DNA from: an uncultured Lachnospiraceae bacterium | GTDB lineage: Bacteria > Bacillota > Clostridia > Lachnospirales > Lachnospiraceae | DNA: 64,000 bases | Direction of reading: 5' to 3' | Assembly: GCA_910588875.1 (NCBI GenBank) | Contig: CAJURT010000004.1 | Coordinates: forward strand, 3,995-67,994 | In this document: positions 18,069 to 26,669 of the stretch, piece by piece | Position numbering within the stretch: the first letter of the stretch is position 1 | Layout of the letters: each line of letters begins with the position of its first letter | Position numbers and translations under genes: made by a program | Notes under the pieces: model-generated | The model's database searches: none | What the model was told of the DNA's origin: nothing | Seen by the model: only the letters and a program-made list of their open reading frames with translations

Positions 18069-18097
18069 AGTATACCGCGTTTCCTGGCAAGATGCAA
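18069..18097 (-). promoter_or_regulatory. Sigma-A promoter for the NUDIX/EAL pair
   Basis: Minus-strand TTGCAT (18097-18092), 17-base spacer, TATACT (18074-18069). Confidence 0.65.
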
Positions 18098-18105
18098 GAA
18101 AAAAT

Positions 18106-19533
18106 TCACTTTGAAAAATACATATCGAAAATGCTCCTGGCCACCGGCCCTGCCACCTGCCCGCCGGAACCCGATTCCTCCACCACCACGGTCACCACAA
18201 TCTGAGGGTCATCTGCCGGGGCAAAACCGGTGAACCAGGCATGGGTCTCCTTCCCTGCCTCAAACTCTGCCGACCCGGTCTTCCCTGCCGCCTCATAGGC
18301 CTCCGTCCTCACAGCTGAACCCGTTCCCTCTGTCACCACCCGGCGCATCAGGCCTACCAGGATATCCGCTTCCCCGGCTTCCATCAGGCTCCCGTAAGCC
18401 TCCGGGAGGAATCTGCGGACCTCTTCCCCGGCAGCATTTTCCACCCGTTCCACCAGATATGGCTTCATCAGGACACCCCCGTTGGCAATAGCCGCCGTGA
18501 TCATCGCATTATGGATTGGCGTCATCTGCGTATTGCCCTGGCCAATCGAAGTCTGGAGGATCTCCCAGGTATCTGCCCCCTCATTCATGGTAAAGGATCC
18601 TTTGCTGTAGGCAAGAGGCAGCGGCAGTTCCCTGTTGAACAGAAGCTGCTCTGCCAGCTGGTGCACCCCGCCCGGCTCCATCTCAAGCCCCAGGGCGGCA
18701 AAAGCCCCGTTGCAGGAATTGGCAAACGCCTGCTCCAGATTCTGATGCCCATGGACATTGCCATGATAGCAGGAAATGGTATATTCTCCCTGCTCATACA
18801 CCCCATCACAGTCAAAGGTAAAGTCCTGCCAGGTATCCGGGTTTTCCCGGATATACTCCAATGCAATGATAACTTTAAACGTGGACCCCGGCGGATATAA
18901 CCCCTGGGATACCCGGTTTAAAAGCTGTGCCTGGGTATTTTCCCCGGCAATCAGTGCATCCCAGTCATTGCCCAGGGTATTGGGGTCAAACCCCGGCTTG
19001 GACACCATGGCCAGCACCTTGCCCGTATCTGGTTCCATCACGACCACAGCCCCCCGCCTCTCTCCCAAGGCATCCGATGCTGCCTGCTGCAGATCCACAT
19101 CCAGGGTGGTAATCACATTGTCGCCAATATTTTTTACCCCCCATAATTCATTGATTGTCCTTTCTGCCAGGTTCATATGGGATGTCAGCAGATAAAAATT
19201 CGCAAAAGCCTCCAGCCCTGTCTTTCCGTGGTCTGAATATCCTATCCCATGGGCAAACAGGCTGCCATAGGGATAGATCCGTTTCTCGGCTCCCCCCTCC
19301 CCGGCCTCCGTCTTTGCCAGTACCCGGCCGTCATGGCTTAAAAGTTCCCCGCGGACAATCCTGTCTGCAAAACGGTCAAGCCGGGCATTGTAGGAATTGT
19401 TAATCACAGTCTCTCCCCGAAACTGCAGAAAATACCCGAAATAAAGAATCATGCCCACAAACAGCCCTACCACCAGGTAGGTGGCCATTAGCAGGCTCTT
19501 ATTGGCATCCGGATCAGGCCTCTCTTTCCTCAT
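18106..19533 (-). CDS. Class B penicillin-binding protein (PbpA-like transpeptidase)
   Basis: A 475-residue membrane-anchored DD-transpeptidase that cross-links peptidoglycan. It has one N-terminal helix (about 14-36), then a short non-catalytic module, then the penicillin-binding domain with STFK (217-220), SCN (273-275) and KTG (418-420). It resembles the actinobacterial/clostridial PbpA partner of a SEDS protein and is shorter than PBP2 or SpoVD. ATG at 19533 has GAGGAGGATT before it and overlaps the end of the SEDS gene by 20 bases, a sign of translational coupling and a physical SEDS-PBP pair. Confidence 0.92.
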   Translation of the reverse strand: MRKERPDPDANKSLLMATYLVVGLFVGMILYFGYFLQFRGETVINNSYNARLDRFADRIVRGELLSHDGRVLAKTEAGEGGAEKRIYPYGSLFAHGIGYSDHGKTGLEAFANFYLLTSHMNLAERTINELWGVKNIGDNVITTLDVDLQQAASDALGERRGAVVVMEPDTGKVLAMVSKPGFDPNTLGNDWDALIAGENTQAQLLNRVSQGLYPPGSTFKVIIALEYIRENPDTWQDFTFDCDGVYEQGEYTISCYHGNVHGHQNLEQAFANSCNGAFAALGLEMEPGGVHQLAEQLLFNRELPLPLAYSKGSFTMNEGADTWEILQTSIGQGNTQMTPIHNAMITAAIANGGVLMKPYLVERVENAAGEEVRRFLPEAYGSLMEAGEADILVGLMRRVVTEGTGSAVRTEAYEAAGKTGSAEFEAGKETHAWFTGFAPADDPQIVVTVVVEESGSGGQVAGPVARSIFDMYFSK

Positions 19534-20842
19534 AATCCTCCTCATCGTTTTTCTTCAGGATATAAAGCCCCTGAACCACCCCGAACATGATAAATGTACT
19601 CAGCACCGAACTCCCTCCATAGCTGACAAACGGCAATGTCACCCCTGTGGAGGGAATGAATTTGATTGCCCCTCCCACAGCCAGAAACACCTGGATCACA
19701 TATTCCATCCCCAGCCCAAAGGCGATCAGCTTGTAAAAGAGGGCCTGCATCCTGGCTGCTATCATCATAAACTGCAGAAAACAGCCCAGGCAGATTAGCA
19801 GCACACAGACGGCAAAAATCCCCCCCAGTTCCTCTGAGATGGCAGCAAACACAAAATCCTTTTCCACCACCGGGATCTTATATGGCATCCCCTGGAAAAG
19901 GCCCATGCCGAACCATCCCCCGGTTCCGATGGCAAAAAGCGACTGGGTAATCTGATATCCGCGGTTATCGATATCTGCCCAGGGGTTCCTCCATGCTGCC
20001 ACCCGCGTCCTCACATGGGCAAACAGACCATAGGCCAGCACCGATGCGCCGCAGCCGCTGAAAATCCCCGCCAGCAGATAGAGCCAGTTGCTGGTAGCCA
20101 CAAACAGCATGGACAGATATGCCACAAAGAAGATCAGCGCGCTTCCCAGATCTTTTGACAGCACCAGAACCAGCACATGGGCTGCTGCCATCAGGGTGGT
20201 CATTGCCACTGATTTGAAATCCACGGATCTGTAAAACATAGTTGCCACAAAAAACACAAAGCTGATTTTCACAAATTCCGAGGGCTGCAGGGAAAATCCT
20301 CCTACACGGATGGAAAGCTGGGCGCCATAGCTGTTGTTGCCCACCATCCACACGGCCACCAGCAATGCCAGGCCCAATAACCCGTAAACCCATGCAATCC
20401 TTGACAGCTGCCATACCCGGTCCATGATAAACGGAAGGATCCAGGTCACCAGAGCCGCCACAGCCACAATCATAAACTGCCGCAGCGCCTTATCCAGGGA
20501 AAGGCGCGTCATCACAATCCAGCCCACACAGAGCAGCATACACATATTATTGACCAGGATCCTCGTCAGGTTACGGTAAAATACCTGGTACAGCCCGATG
20601 TACGCCCCCAAAAACACCACCTGCGCCAAATAAAAGAGCACTACCCTCTCATCCTCTGACTTCAGGTACAAAATCAGGTATGCCACAAAATGCATCAGGA
20701 ACATGGCTATGTTCTGCCGGCGGCATACCCTTCTCTGCCCCTGCTCCCCGTGGTACCGGAAATAACTGAAATTCAGATACGTATAAACGGCTATCAGCAG
20801 TATCATCAGATACTTTGATACCTCTATAATCACATTGACCAT
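19514..20842 (-). CDS. SEDS-family peptidoglycan glycosyltransferase (FtsW/RodA/SpoVE)
   Basis: A 442-residue polytopic membrane protein that polymerises lipid II. SEDS hallmarks are 'FSLQPSEFVKISFVFFVATM', 'LSKDLGSALIFFVAYL', 'NPWADIDNRGYQITQSLFAIGTGG' and near the end 'PSTGVTLPFVSYGGSSVL'. The catalytic Asp is expected in the loop before 'GYQI'. ATG at 20842 follows AGGCAGGTGG. It pairs with the overlapping class B PBP gene. Which of FtsW, RodA or SpoVE it is cannot be decided from context, and ZapA nearby only weakly suggests division. Confidence 0.9.
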   Translation of the reverse strand: MVNVIIEVSKYLMILLIAVYTYLNFSYFRYHGEQGQRRVCRRQNIAMFLMHFVAYLILYLKSEDERVVLFYLAQVVFLGAYIGLYQVFYRNLTRILVNNMCMLLCVGWIVMTRLSLDKALRQFMIVAVAALVTWILPFIMDRVWQLSRIAWVYGLLGLALLVAVWMVGNNSYGAQLSIRVGGFSLQPSEFVKISFVFFVATMFYRSVDFKSVAMTTLMAAAHVLVLVLSKDLGSALIFFVAYLSMLFVATSNWLYLLAGIFSGCGASVLAYGLFAHVRTRVAAWRNPWADIDNRGYQITQSLFAIGTGGWFGMGLFQGMPYKIPVVEKDFVFAAISEELGGIFAVCVLLICLGCFLQFMMIAARMQALFYKLIAFGLGMEYVIQVFLAVGGAIKFIPSTGVTLPFVSYGGSSVLSTFIMFGVVQGLYILKKNDEEDYEEREA

Positions 20843-20885
20843 AATCCACCTGCCTGTCCGCTGCTGCCCGCCTATCAGGCAATCT

Positions 20886-23147
20886 TCACTCCACGCCCCG
20901 CTTAAAATGCCCCCGGGTAAACCTTGCAACGGGCGCCGGCGTATCCTCCCCCCTCACAAAACAGTCCCCATAGGCATCCAGTACCGCCCGGATCTGCTTT
21001 GGGCTTTCCACCGTAAAGGAAAGGCGGAGCACCTTAACTCCCAGCCCCTCCACCTGATGCCCCAGCCCCAAAAGGGAAAGGGGATCCGGGTTATAGACCG
21101 TATTATAACAGAAACGGCAATGATTTTTTACAGGCAGGCTTTTCCCTCTCCTGTCCTTTATAAAAATCACCCCAGGCTGTTTTACACATCTTTCGGCCGT
21201 CCGCCGGACACACTGGGCCGAAACCATGGCGGGCAGATGCCCATAGGCAATCAGTTCCCAGTCCCAGGCACCTTTCCCGGTATGTTGGGCCAGTCCCCTT
21301 AATTCCCTCTCATTCAGTTCCAGCGGCAGTGTGAGCCGTGTTGCCCCCAGTTCCCCCAGGAACTTACATGCCCTGTGGTTCATCCCATAGAGGCCGGCAT
21401 CAAACACCACCGGCGCCTCGCATCCCTGTTCCTTCAAAAACCCTAACTCCTCCAGGGAGCGCAGCACCAACTCATCAAAAGCCGATTCCTTTAAATCCCG
21501 GATATGCTCCATAAAATATTGTTCTGCTTTTTTCCTGAAAATATGCGGCAGAATCAAACCGCATGTTTTCCCTGCCTTCCGGCAGGCCCCGGCCGCCGCC
21601 TTCCAGCCTTCTGCCGGGAAACCGCATGCATCCAGGTAGATCCCGTCCACATCCGGGTGGCTCAAAACCTCTGCCAGCCCTTCCGGTTCCTCCAGGGAAA
21701 CGTGGATACGCGGCCTGCCAAAAAAGGAGGCTTTTGTCCCATCCTTTGTTTGGGAGCCAGGCATACCCCGGCTGTCCCTCCCCTCCTCCGCCCCGTTCCC
21801 GCTATCCCTGAAATACTGGCTGAGAATCGCCTCCTCCAGCTTTTTCAATCCCCTCCTGCGCAGTTCATTCAGTTCCTGCACCGGCAAAAAACAGTTTCCC
21901 GACAACTCCGCCTCCAGCCTGGAAAAGAAAAACGGAGATTCCCCTGTCTTATTCAGCTGCTTAAGAATACGCTCCTTTTCCATCGGCTGGTTCTTCGCCG
22001 TCTGCACCACGGCACCCGTAACAAATACCTTGCCCTCCAGTTCCAGCCGTACCGGCTCCCCTTCCCGAACCACCAGCCTGCCCTCCACCGGCTCTTGCTT
22101 CTTCCTGTTCACATATTCCTTATCCAAATAATCCAAAATCCCCGGATCCACCTCCCTAAAAGCAGGCTTTCTCCCTAATGCAACCATATCCCTTCCATTG
22201 TGTTGCCGATAATATCCATCCGTAAACCCTCCCCGGTCAAACAGTTCCAGCAAAAACCTCTTGTCTGCCGGGTCTACCCGGTAATCCTCCCGGCCCCTTT
22301 CCAGGTACCGGTCTGTATACTTCCGGTACATATGGACCACCCCTGCCGTGTAACGGGGGCTTTTCATCCGCCCCTCAATCTTTAAGGAATATACCCCTGC
22401 CTCCAAAATATCCGGCAGCAGATCCAAGGTGCACAGATCCTTCAGATTCATCAGGTAACTGCCCTCCGCCTGCCGGGCAGTTTTCTTCCCCTTGCCCGCA
22501 ATGCCGCCCTCCCCCGCCTCATACGGAAGCCTGCAGGGCTGGGCACACCTCCCCCGGTTGCCGCTTCGCCCCCCAATCAGGCTGCTAAGCAGGCATTGGC
22601 CCGAATAACAATAGCATAACGCCCCATGGACAAAACTTTCGATCTCAATCTCCACCTCATTGTGGATTCTCCTGATCTCCTCCAGGGACAGTTCCCTTGC
22701 CGTCACCACCCGCACAGCCCCCAGTTCCTTCAAAAGCTTTGCATACCGGTACCCGGTAACCGTCATCTGTGTGCTGGCATGAACCGGAAGATCCGGAAAA
22801 ACATCCCGTATCAGGGAAAAAACGCCAAAATCCTGCACAATCGCCGCATCCAGCCCCTGCCGGTAATAAGGAAGCAGAAAATCCGGCAGCTGTCCCAACT
22901 CCTCCTCTTTTACCAGGGTATTCACTGTCATATACAGTTTTTTCCCATGTAAATGGGCATAATCAATGGCCCGCAGGAAGTCCTCCTCCTGCGGGTTGTC
23001 CGCATAAGCCCGGGCGCCGAACCGGCTCCCTCCCATATATACTGCGTCCGCCCCTGCATTGATGGCAGCCACCATGCTCTCCCAGGAACCCGCCGGCGCC
23101 AGAATCTCTACGTTTGGTCTCAATCCCCTTCCCCTTTCCTGCTTCAA
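20886..23147 (-). CDS. U32-family peptidase with DUF3656 region
   Basis: A 753-residue protein of the U32/YhbU-RlhA family. The N-terminal half holds 'VEILAPAGSWESMVAAINAGADAVYMGG' segments, 'HASTQMTV' and 'FVHGALCYCYSGQCLLSSLI' plus 'NRGRCAQPCRLPY', a cysteine set that could bind an iron-sulfur cluster. The C-terminal part (about 350-750) is the DUF3656-type extension common in clostridia. Some relatives (RlhA, TrhP) act in RNA hydroxylation, so the peptidase name may mislead. Start ATG overlaps the zapA stop as ATGA. Confidence 0.9.
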   Translation of the reverse strand: MKQERGRGLRPNVEILAPAGSWESMVAAINAGADAVYMGGSRFGARAYADNPQEEDFLRAIDYAHLHGKKLYMTVNTLVKEEELGQLPDFLLPYYRQGLDAAIVQDFGVFSLIRDVFPDLPVHASTQMTVTGYRYAKLLKELGAVRVVTARELSLEEIRRIHNEVEIEIESFVHGALCYCYSGQCLLSSLIGGRSGNRGRCAQPCRLPYEAGEGGIAGKGKKTARQAEGSYLMNLKDLCTLDLLPDILEAGVYSLKIEGRMKSPRYTAGVVHMYRKYTDRYLERGREDYRVDPADKRFLLELFDRGGFTDGYYRQHNGRDMVALGRKPAFREVDPGILDYLDKEYVNRKKQEPVEGRLVVREGEPVRLELEGKVFVTGAVVQTAKNQPMEKERILKQLNKTGESPFFFSRLEAELSGNCFLPVQELNELRRRGLKKLEEAILSQYFRDSGNGAEEGRDSRGMPGSQTKDGTKASFFGRPRIHVSLEEPEGLAEVLSHPDVDGIYLDACGFPAEGWKAAAGACRKAGKTCGLILPHIFRKKAEQYFMEHIRDLKESAFDELVLRSLEELGFLKEQGCEAPVVFDAGLYGMNHRACKFLGELGATRLTLPLELNERELRGLAQHTGKGAWDWELIAYGHLPAMVSAQCVRRTAERCVKQPGVIFIKDRRGKSLPVKNHCRFCYNTVYNPDPLSLLGLGHQVEGLGVKVLRLSFTVESPKQIRAVLDAYGDCFVRGEDTPAPVARFTRGHFKRGVE

Positions 23148-23584
23148 AGATACATGGCCTTATTCTCCGGATTTATCTTTCTCTGGCCTGCAGCTGACCT
23201 TCCCCGTTTGGGTTTTTCCTGCTGTCCTGGCCTTTCCTGTTCTTCCTCCTGCCCGGTTCCTTCCTTCCCCATCTTCTCCATCTTCATCTGGGTGGTGATC
23301 AGTTCATGCTTAAGGCTGTATATTTCCTTTTCCAGTTCTGATTTCTCGTTCTCCAGGCGGTTTGCCCTCTCCTCTTCCTTAAAATAGTCATCTGCTATAT
23401 TCAGCTGGAGGAGCACCGACTGGTAGTCTGAACTCAGGCGGGAAAAGCCCTCCTCCTCCCGCAGCTTTCCGATCTTCCCATTCAGATAAGCGGCCACCTT
23501 CTGAAGATACATCTCCTCCTCAGCCCCGCTCAATTTATATATTTTCCCGTCGATCAATACTTCCATCTGGTTCTTTTGATTCAT
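23144..23584 (-). CDS. zapA: Cell division protein ZapA
   Basis: A 146-residue FtsZ-ring stabiliser. The N-terminal ZapA domain (about 1-90) includes 'MEVLIDGKIYKLSGAEEEMY' and 'QVAAYLN'-like helix 'LQKVAAYLNGKIGKL', followed by a coiled coil to about residue 112. The charged tail rich in E, Q, R and K is longer than in B. subtilis ZapA (about 85 residues). ATG at 23584 is chosen since the upstream frame is unrelated; AGGTCAGG precedes it. Four-base overlap with the U32 gene. Confidence 0.88.
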   Translation of the reverse strand: MNQKNQMEVLIDGKIYKLSGAEEEMYLQKVAAYLNGKIGKLREEEGFSRLSSDYQSVLLQLNIADDYFKEEERANRLENEKSELEKEIYSLKHELITTQMKMEKMGKEGTGQEEEQERPGQQEKPKRGRSAAGQRKINPENKAMYL

Positions 23585-23660
23585 AATACCTGACCTCTGA
23601 TCTTTCCTGGCTTTTTCTTTGTAGTTTTTGGTTGAATTTCCGTTCAAGCGGCAATTTTGT

Positions 23661-24659
23661 TCATCCGATAAAAGGCATATCCAGATGCCGGTAAGCATGC
23701 CTGGTGGCCACCCTTCCCCTGGGCGTCCGGTTCAAAAACCCGTTCATCAGCAAATACGGCTCATAGACATCCTCCAGGGTGCCTGCATCCTCACCAAGGG
23801 CAGCCGCCAGGGTATCCAGGCCCACCGGCCCTCCGTCGAACTTTTCAATAATTGTCAGCAGGATATTCCTGTCATTGTTATCCAGCCCCAGCTTATCCAC
23901 ATCCAGGATGTCCAGGGCAAAATCCGATACCTCCTTGGTGATCACCCCGTTATATTTCACCTGGGCAAAATCCCTCACCCGCTTTAACAGCCGGTTAGCC
24001 AGCCGGGGCGTCCCCCTGGAACGGCGGGCAATCTCCGTTGCCCCCTCCTCATCGATCTCCACCCCCAGCATCCCTGCCGAACGCCGGACAATTACCGTCA
24101 GTTCCTGGGGGGTATAAAATTCCAGCTTTTGCACCACCCCGAAGCGGTCCCTCAGCGGAGCTGTCAAAAGCCCTGCCCGGGTAGTCGCCCCCACCAGGGT
24201 AAAATGGGGCAAATCCAGGCGGATGGATCTGGCTGAGGATTCCTTTCCCAGCATGATATCGATGGCAAAATCCTCCATAGCCGGGTAAAGCACCTCCTCC
24301 ACCTGCCGGTTCAGCCGGTGGATCTCATCTACAAAAAGCACATCCCCCTCCTGAAGGTTATTGAGAATCGCTGCCATCTCCCCTGGCTTTTCAATCGCCG
24401 GGCCTGAGGTAACCTTCATATGGACACCCATCTCATTCGCAATAATCCCGGACAATGTGGTCTTCCCCAGCCCCGGGGGGCCATAGAACAGCACATGGTC
24501 CAAAGACTCCCCCCGCCCCTTGGCCGCATCGATATAAACCTTCAAATTTGCCTTGATCTTCTCCTGGCCAATATACTCGTCCAGCATCTGCGGACGGAGG
24601 TTCGGCTCAATTGCCTTATCCTCTTCCATCACTTCTGTGGTGATTATTCTCCGTTCCAT
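23661..24659 (-). CDS. ruvB: Holliday junction branch migration ATPase RuvB
   Basis: A 332-residue AAA+ motor that drives branch migration with RuvA. Walker A 'GPPGLGKTTL', Walker B 'LFVDEIHRL', sensor-1 'GATTRAGLLTAPLRDRFG' and the C-terminal winged helix with 'NGFLNRTPRGRVAT' are all present. Length matches the family. The start has GAGGGGAAG upstream. Second gene after ruvA, with an 18-base gap. Confidence 0.98.
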   Translation of the reverse strand: MERRIITTEVMEEDKAIEPNLRPQMLDEYIGQEKIKANLKVYIDAAKGRGESLDHVLFYGPPGLGKTTLSGIIANEMGVHMKVTSGPAIEKPGEMAAILNNLQEGDVLFVDEIHRLNRQVEEVLYPAMEDFAIDIMLGKESSARSIRLDLPHFTLVGATTRAGLLTAPLRDRFGVVQKLEFYTPQELTVIVRRSAGMLGVEIDEEGATEIARRSRGTPRLANRLLKRVRDFAQVKYNGVITKEVSDFALDILDVDKLGLDNNDRNILLTIIEKFDGGPVGLDTLAAALGEDAGTLEDVYEPYLLMNGFLNRTPRGRVATRHAYRHLDMPFIG

Positions 24660-24677
24660 CTTCTGCTTCCCCTCCGT

Positions 24678-25304
24678 TTAAAATACCAAATACTTCAGGG
24701 AAGCCTTCAGAACTGCCTCCGCTGTCATCTCCCCATCCATTGGCACCTGACGAACCGCCTTAGATGCCTCCGACAGGGAATATCCCAAAGCAACCAACGC
24801 CTCCACGGCTTCTTTTGCCGCCCCGTTCCCGGGCAGCTGGACTGCCGGCATCCTTCCGGATGCCGTTTCCTCTCCGGAAAAACCTCCGGGCAAAATATCT
24901 TCTGTTTTCATGCGGTCTTTCAGGTCAAGGATTATCCGTTTTGCCGTCTTTGCCCCTATCCCCGGCGCCCGGGCAATGCTCTTGGCATCCTCAGAAATGA
25001 CGGCCATCCTCAAATCCTCAGGCCGCATCGTGGAAAGAATCCCCAGGGCGGCCTTTGGCCCGATGCCGTTCACCCCCAAAAGCATCCGGAACATCTGCAA
25101 ATCCTGCCTGCTCAGGAACCCATACAAAGCCATGGCATCCTCCCGCACCTGGAAGGAAGTGTATATCTGCACCTCCTCGCCTATGTGCGGGAGACGCTCC
25201 AAAACAGACAAAGGCACATGGATATTCCATCCGATGTTCCCCGCCTCCACCACAATTACATCCTCTGAAACCTCCGCCAGCGGCCCCTTTATATAAGAAA
25301 ACAA
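24678..25304 (-). CDS. ruvA: Holliday junction-binding protein RuvA
   Basis: A 208-residue tetrameric protein that clamps Holliday junctions and loads RuvB. It has the N-terminal OB fold ('FSYIKGPLAEVSEDVIVVEA'), helix-hairpin-helix motifs ('LLGVNGIGPKAALGIL', 'APGIGAKTAKRIILDL') and the C-terminal RuvB-contacting domain ('VEALVALGYSLSEASKAV'). The family begins 'M-x-x-(F/Y)-(I/V)-K-G', so a TTG at 25304, with AGAGGAG upstream, is preferred over the ATG six codons earlier, which would place the ribosome site inside the coding sequence. Confidence 0.93.
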   Translation of the reverse strand: MFSYIKGPLAEVSEDVIVVEAGNIGWNIHVPLSVLERLPHIGEEVQIYTSFQVREDAMALYGFLSRQDLQMFRMLLGVNGIGPKAALGILSTMRPEDLRMAVISEDAKSIARAPGIGAKTAKRIILDLKDRMKTEDILPGGFSGEETASGRMPAVQLPGNGAAKEAVEALVALGYSLSEASKAVRQVPMDGEMTAEAVLKASLKYLVF

Positions 25305-25338
25305 TGCTATAACTCCTCTCATTCAAACTGTCCCTGAC

Positions 25339-25367
25339 ATCATATCATATCAGAATAACAAGTGCAA
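25339..25367 (-). promoter_or_regulatory. Sigma-A promoter of the ruvA operon
   Basis: Minus-strand TTGCAC (25367-25362), 17-base spacer, TATGAT (25344-25339). A leader of about 30 bases follows. Confidence 0.7.
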
Positions 25368-25383
25368 GCAAAAGGCATCGCCC

Positions 25384-25397
25384 CGAACGAATATTCG
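25384..25397. promoter_or_regulatory. Candidate LexA (SOS) box upstream of ruvAB
   Basis: CGAACGAATATTCG differs at one base from the Gram-positive LexA consensus CGAAC-N4-GTTCG. It lies 16 bases upstream of the ruvA -35 box and about 25 bases upstream of the opposite promoter at 25422. Confidence 0.5.
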
Positions 25398-25421
25398 CCC
25401 TTGGCTGCCCCATAATTTCCG

Positions 25422-25450
25422 TTGACTTTGGCTGTCCCCGCCGCTATAAT
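25422..25450 (+). promoter_or_regulatory. Sigma-A promoter of the YprB-like gene
   Basis: TTGACT at 25422-25427, 17-base spacer, TATAAT at 25445-25450. Confidence 0.75.
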
Positions 25451-25490
25451 CATTCTGTAACTGCCATCCCCTCAAACAAGGAGCCTGATT

Positions 25491-26594
25491 ATGATTACCA
25501 TCAATAAACCCCTTGGCCTCTCCCATGCCTATCCCCTGGAACGAATCGGCAAACCAGAAGAAATCCTCTTTTTTGATATCGAGACCACCGGTTTCTCCGG
25601 GGAGTATTCCCGGCTGTATCTGATCGGCTGCATCTATTTCCGGGAGGGCAGATGGAATCTGGTGCAATGGTTTGCCGATACCCCAGAATCCGAAACCGAA
25701 CTGCTCCATTCTTTCTTTTCCTTCCTTAAAGGCTTCCGGATCCTGGTACATTTCAACGGAGACGGCTTTGACCTCCCTTATCTCAGAAAACGCTGCGCCC
25801 ATTACAGCCTTCCCTGGGATTTCTCCGGCATCAAAAGCATGGATATCTACCGCAAGGTCAAGCCTTACCGGAAGCTTTTAGGCCTGGAAAACGTAAAGCA
25901 AAAGGCAATCGAACAGTTTCTTGGGATTTTTCGGGAGGATGCCTTGTCCGGAGGGGAATTAATCCCGGTTTATCAAGAATATCTCCTCACCCATGACACC
26001 CGCTTATATCATCTGCTGATCCTTCACAATGAGGATGACCTTAAGGGAATGCCCTCCATCCTTCCCATCCTCAGCTATCCGGATTTCCTGGAATCCCCTT
26101 TCCGCCTGGTTCGTCAGGACATCCGCCGGGAAAAGGAGGAGAAGGGAATTCCTGTGGAGTTGTTGGGTTTAACCTGCGAAAGCGATTGCCGGATCCCCAT
26201 CCCCTTCAGCGCTCAAAAAACCCCGGTCCGGTGCCATGCCGAAAACAGCCGCCTTTTTTTAGGCATCCAGCTCTTCCATGGCACGCTAAAGCATTTCTAT
26301 CCGAACTATAAGGACTATTACTATCTTCCCTATGAAGACACTGCCATACATAAAAGCGTCGGGGAATATGTTGATAAAGCCGCCCGGGTCAGAGCCACCG
26401 CCAAGACCTGCTACACCAAGCAGGAAGGCTGTTTTATCCCTCAGCCTGAGCCGGTCTGGGAGCCTTCCCTGAAAAAAGACTGGAAGGATACCCTTACCTA
26501 TGCTGACTTTTCCCGAATCTCCCTGCAGGATCCTGAAATCTTCCGGCGTTATGTGGCTCTTCTCTTAAAATATCTTATGGCAAAAGAGAGATAA
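25491..26594 (+). CDS. YprB-like RNase H-fold exonuclease
   Basis: A 367-residue protein of the YprB family, predicted 3'-5' exonuclease of the DEDD type. Metal-binding acids are seen in 'LFFDIETTGFSGEYSRLYLI' (near residue 28), 'HFNGDGFDLPYL' (near 88) and 'HNEDDLKGM' (near 182). The C-terminal third is variable and rich in Tyr, with 'HFYPNYKDYYYLPYEDTAIH'. Ribosome site AAGGAG; single-gene unit with its own promoter and terminator. It is divergent from ruvAB, which may reflect a shared DNA repair role (inference). Confidence 0.88.
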   Translation: MITINKPLGLSHAYPLERIGKPEEILFFDIETTGFSGEYSRLYLIGCIYFREGRWNLVQWFADTPESETELLHSFFSFLKGFRILVHFNGDGFDLPYLRKRCAHYSLPWDFSGIKSMDIYRKVKPYRKLLGLENVKQKAIEQFLGIFREDALSGGELIPVYQEYLLTHDTRLYHLLILHNEDDLKGMPSILPILSYPDFLESPFRLVRQDIRREKEEKGIPVELLGLTCESDCRIPIPFSAQKTPVRCHAENSRLFLGIQLFHGTLKHFYPNYKDYYYLPYEDTAIHKSVGEYVDKAARVRATAKTCYTKQEGCFIPQPEPVWEPSLKKDWKDTLTYADFSRISLQDPEIFRRYVALLLKYLMAKER

Positions 26595-26629
26595 GGAATG
26601 GGCTTCCCCCACTCCTTATCTCTCTTTTA
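26586..26629 (+). terminator. Intrinsic terminator overlapping the end of the YprB-like gene
   Basis: Arms 26586-26597 and 26613-26624 pair perfectly over 12 bp, with further inner pairs, then TTTTATT. The first arm contains the last codons and the stop. It may work for both convergent genes. Confidence 0.85.
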
Positions 26630-26669
26630 TTGCTGCAGGCAAAAAGCAATATGCGATGCCCAAACAGTC

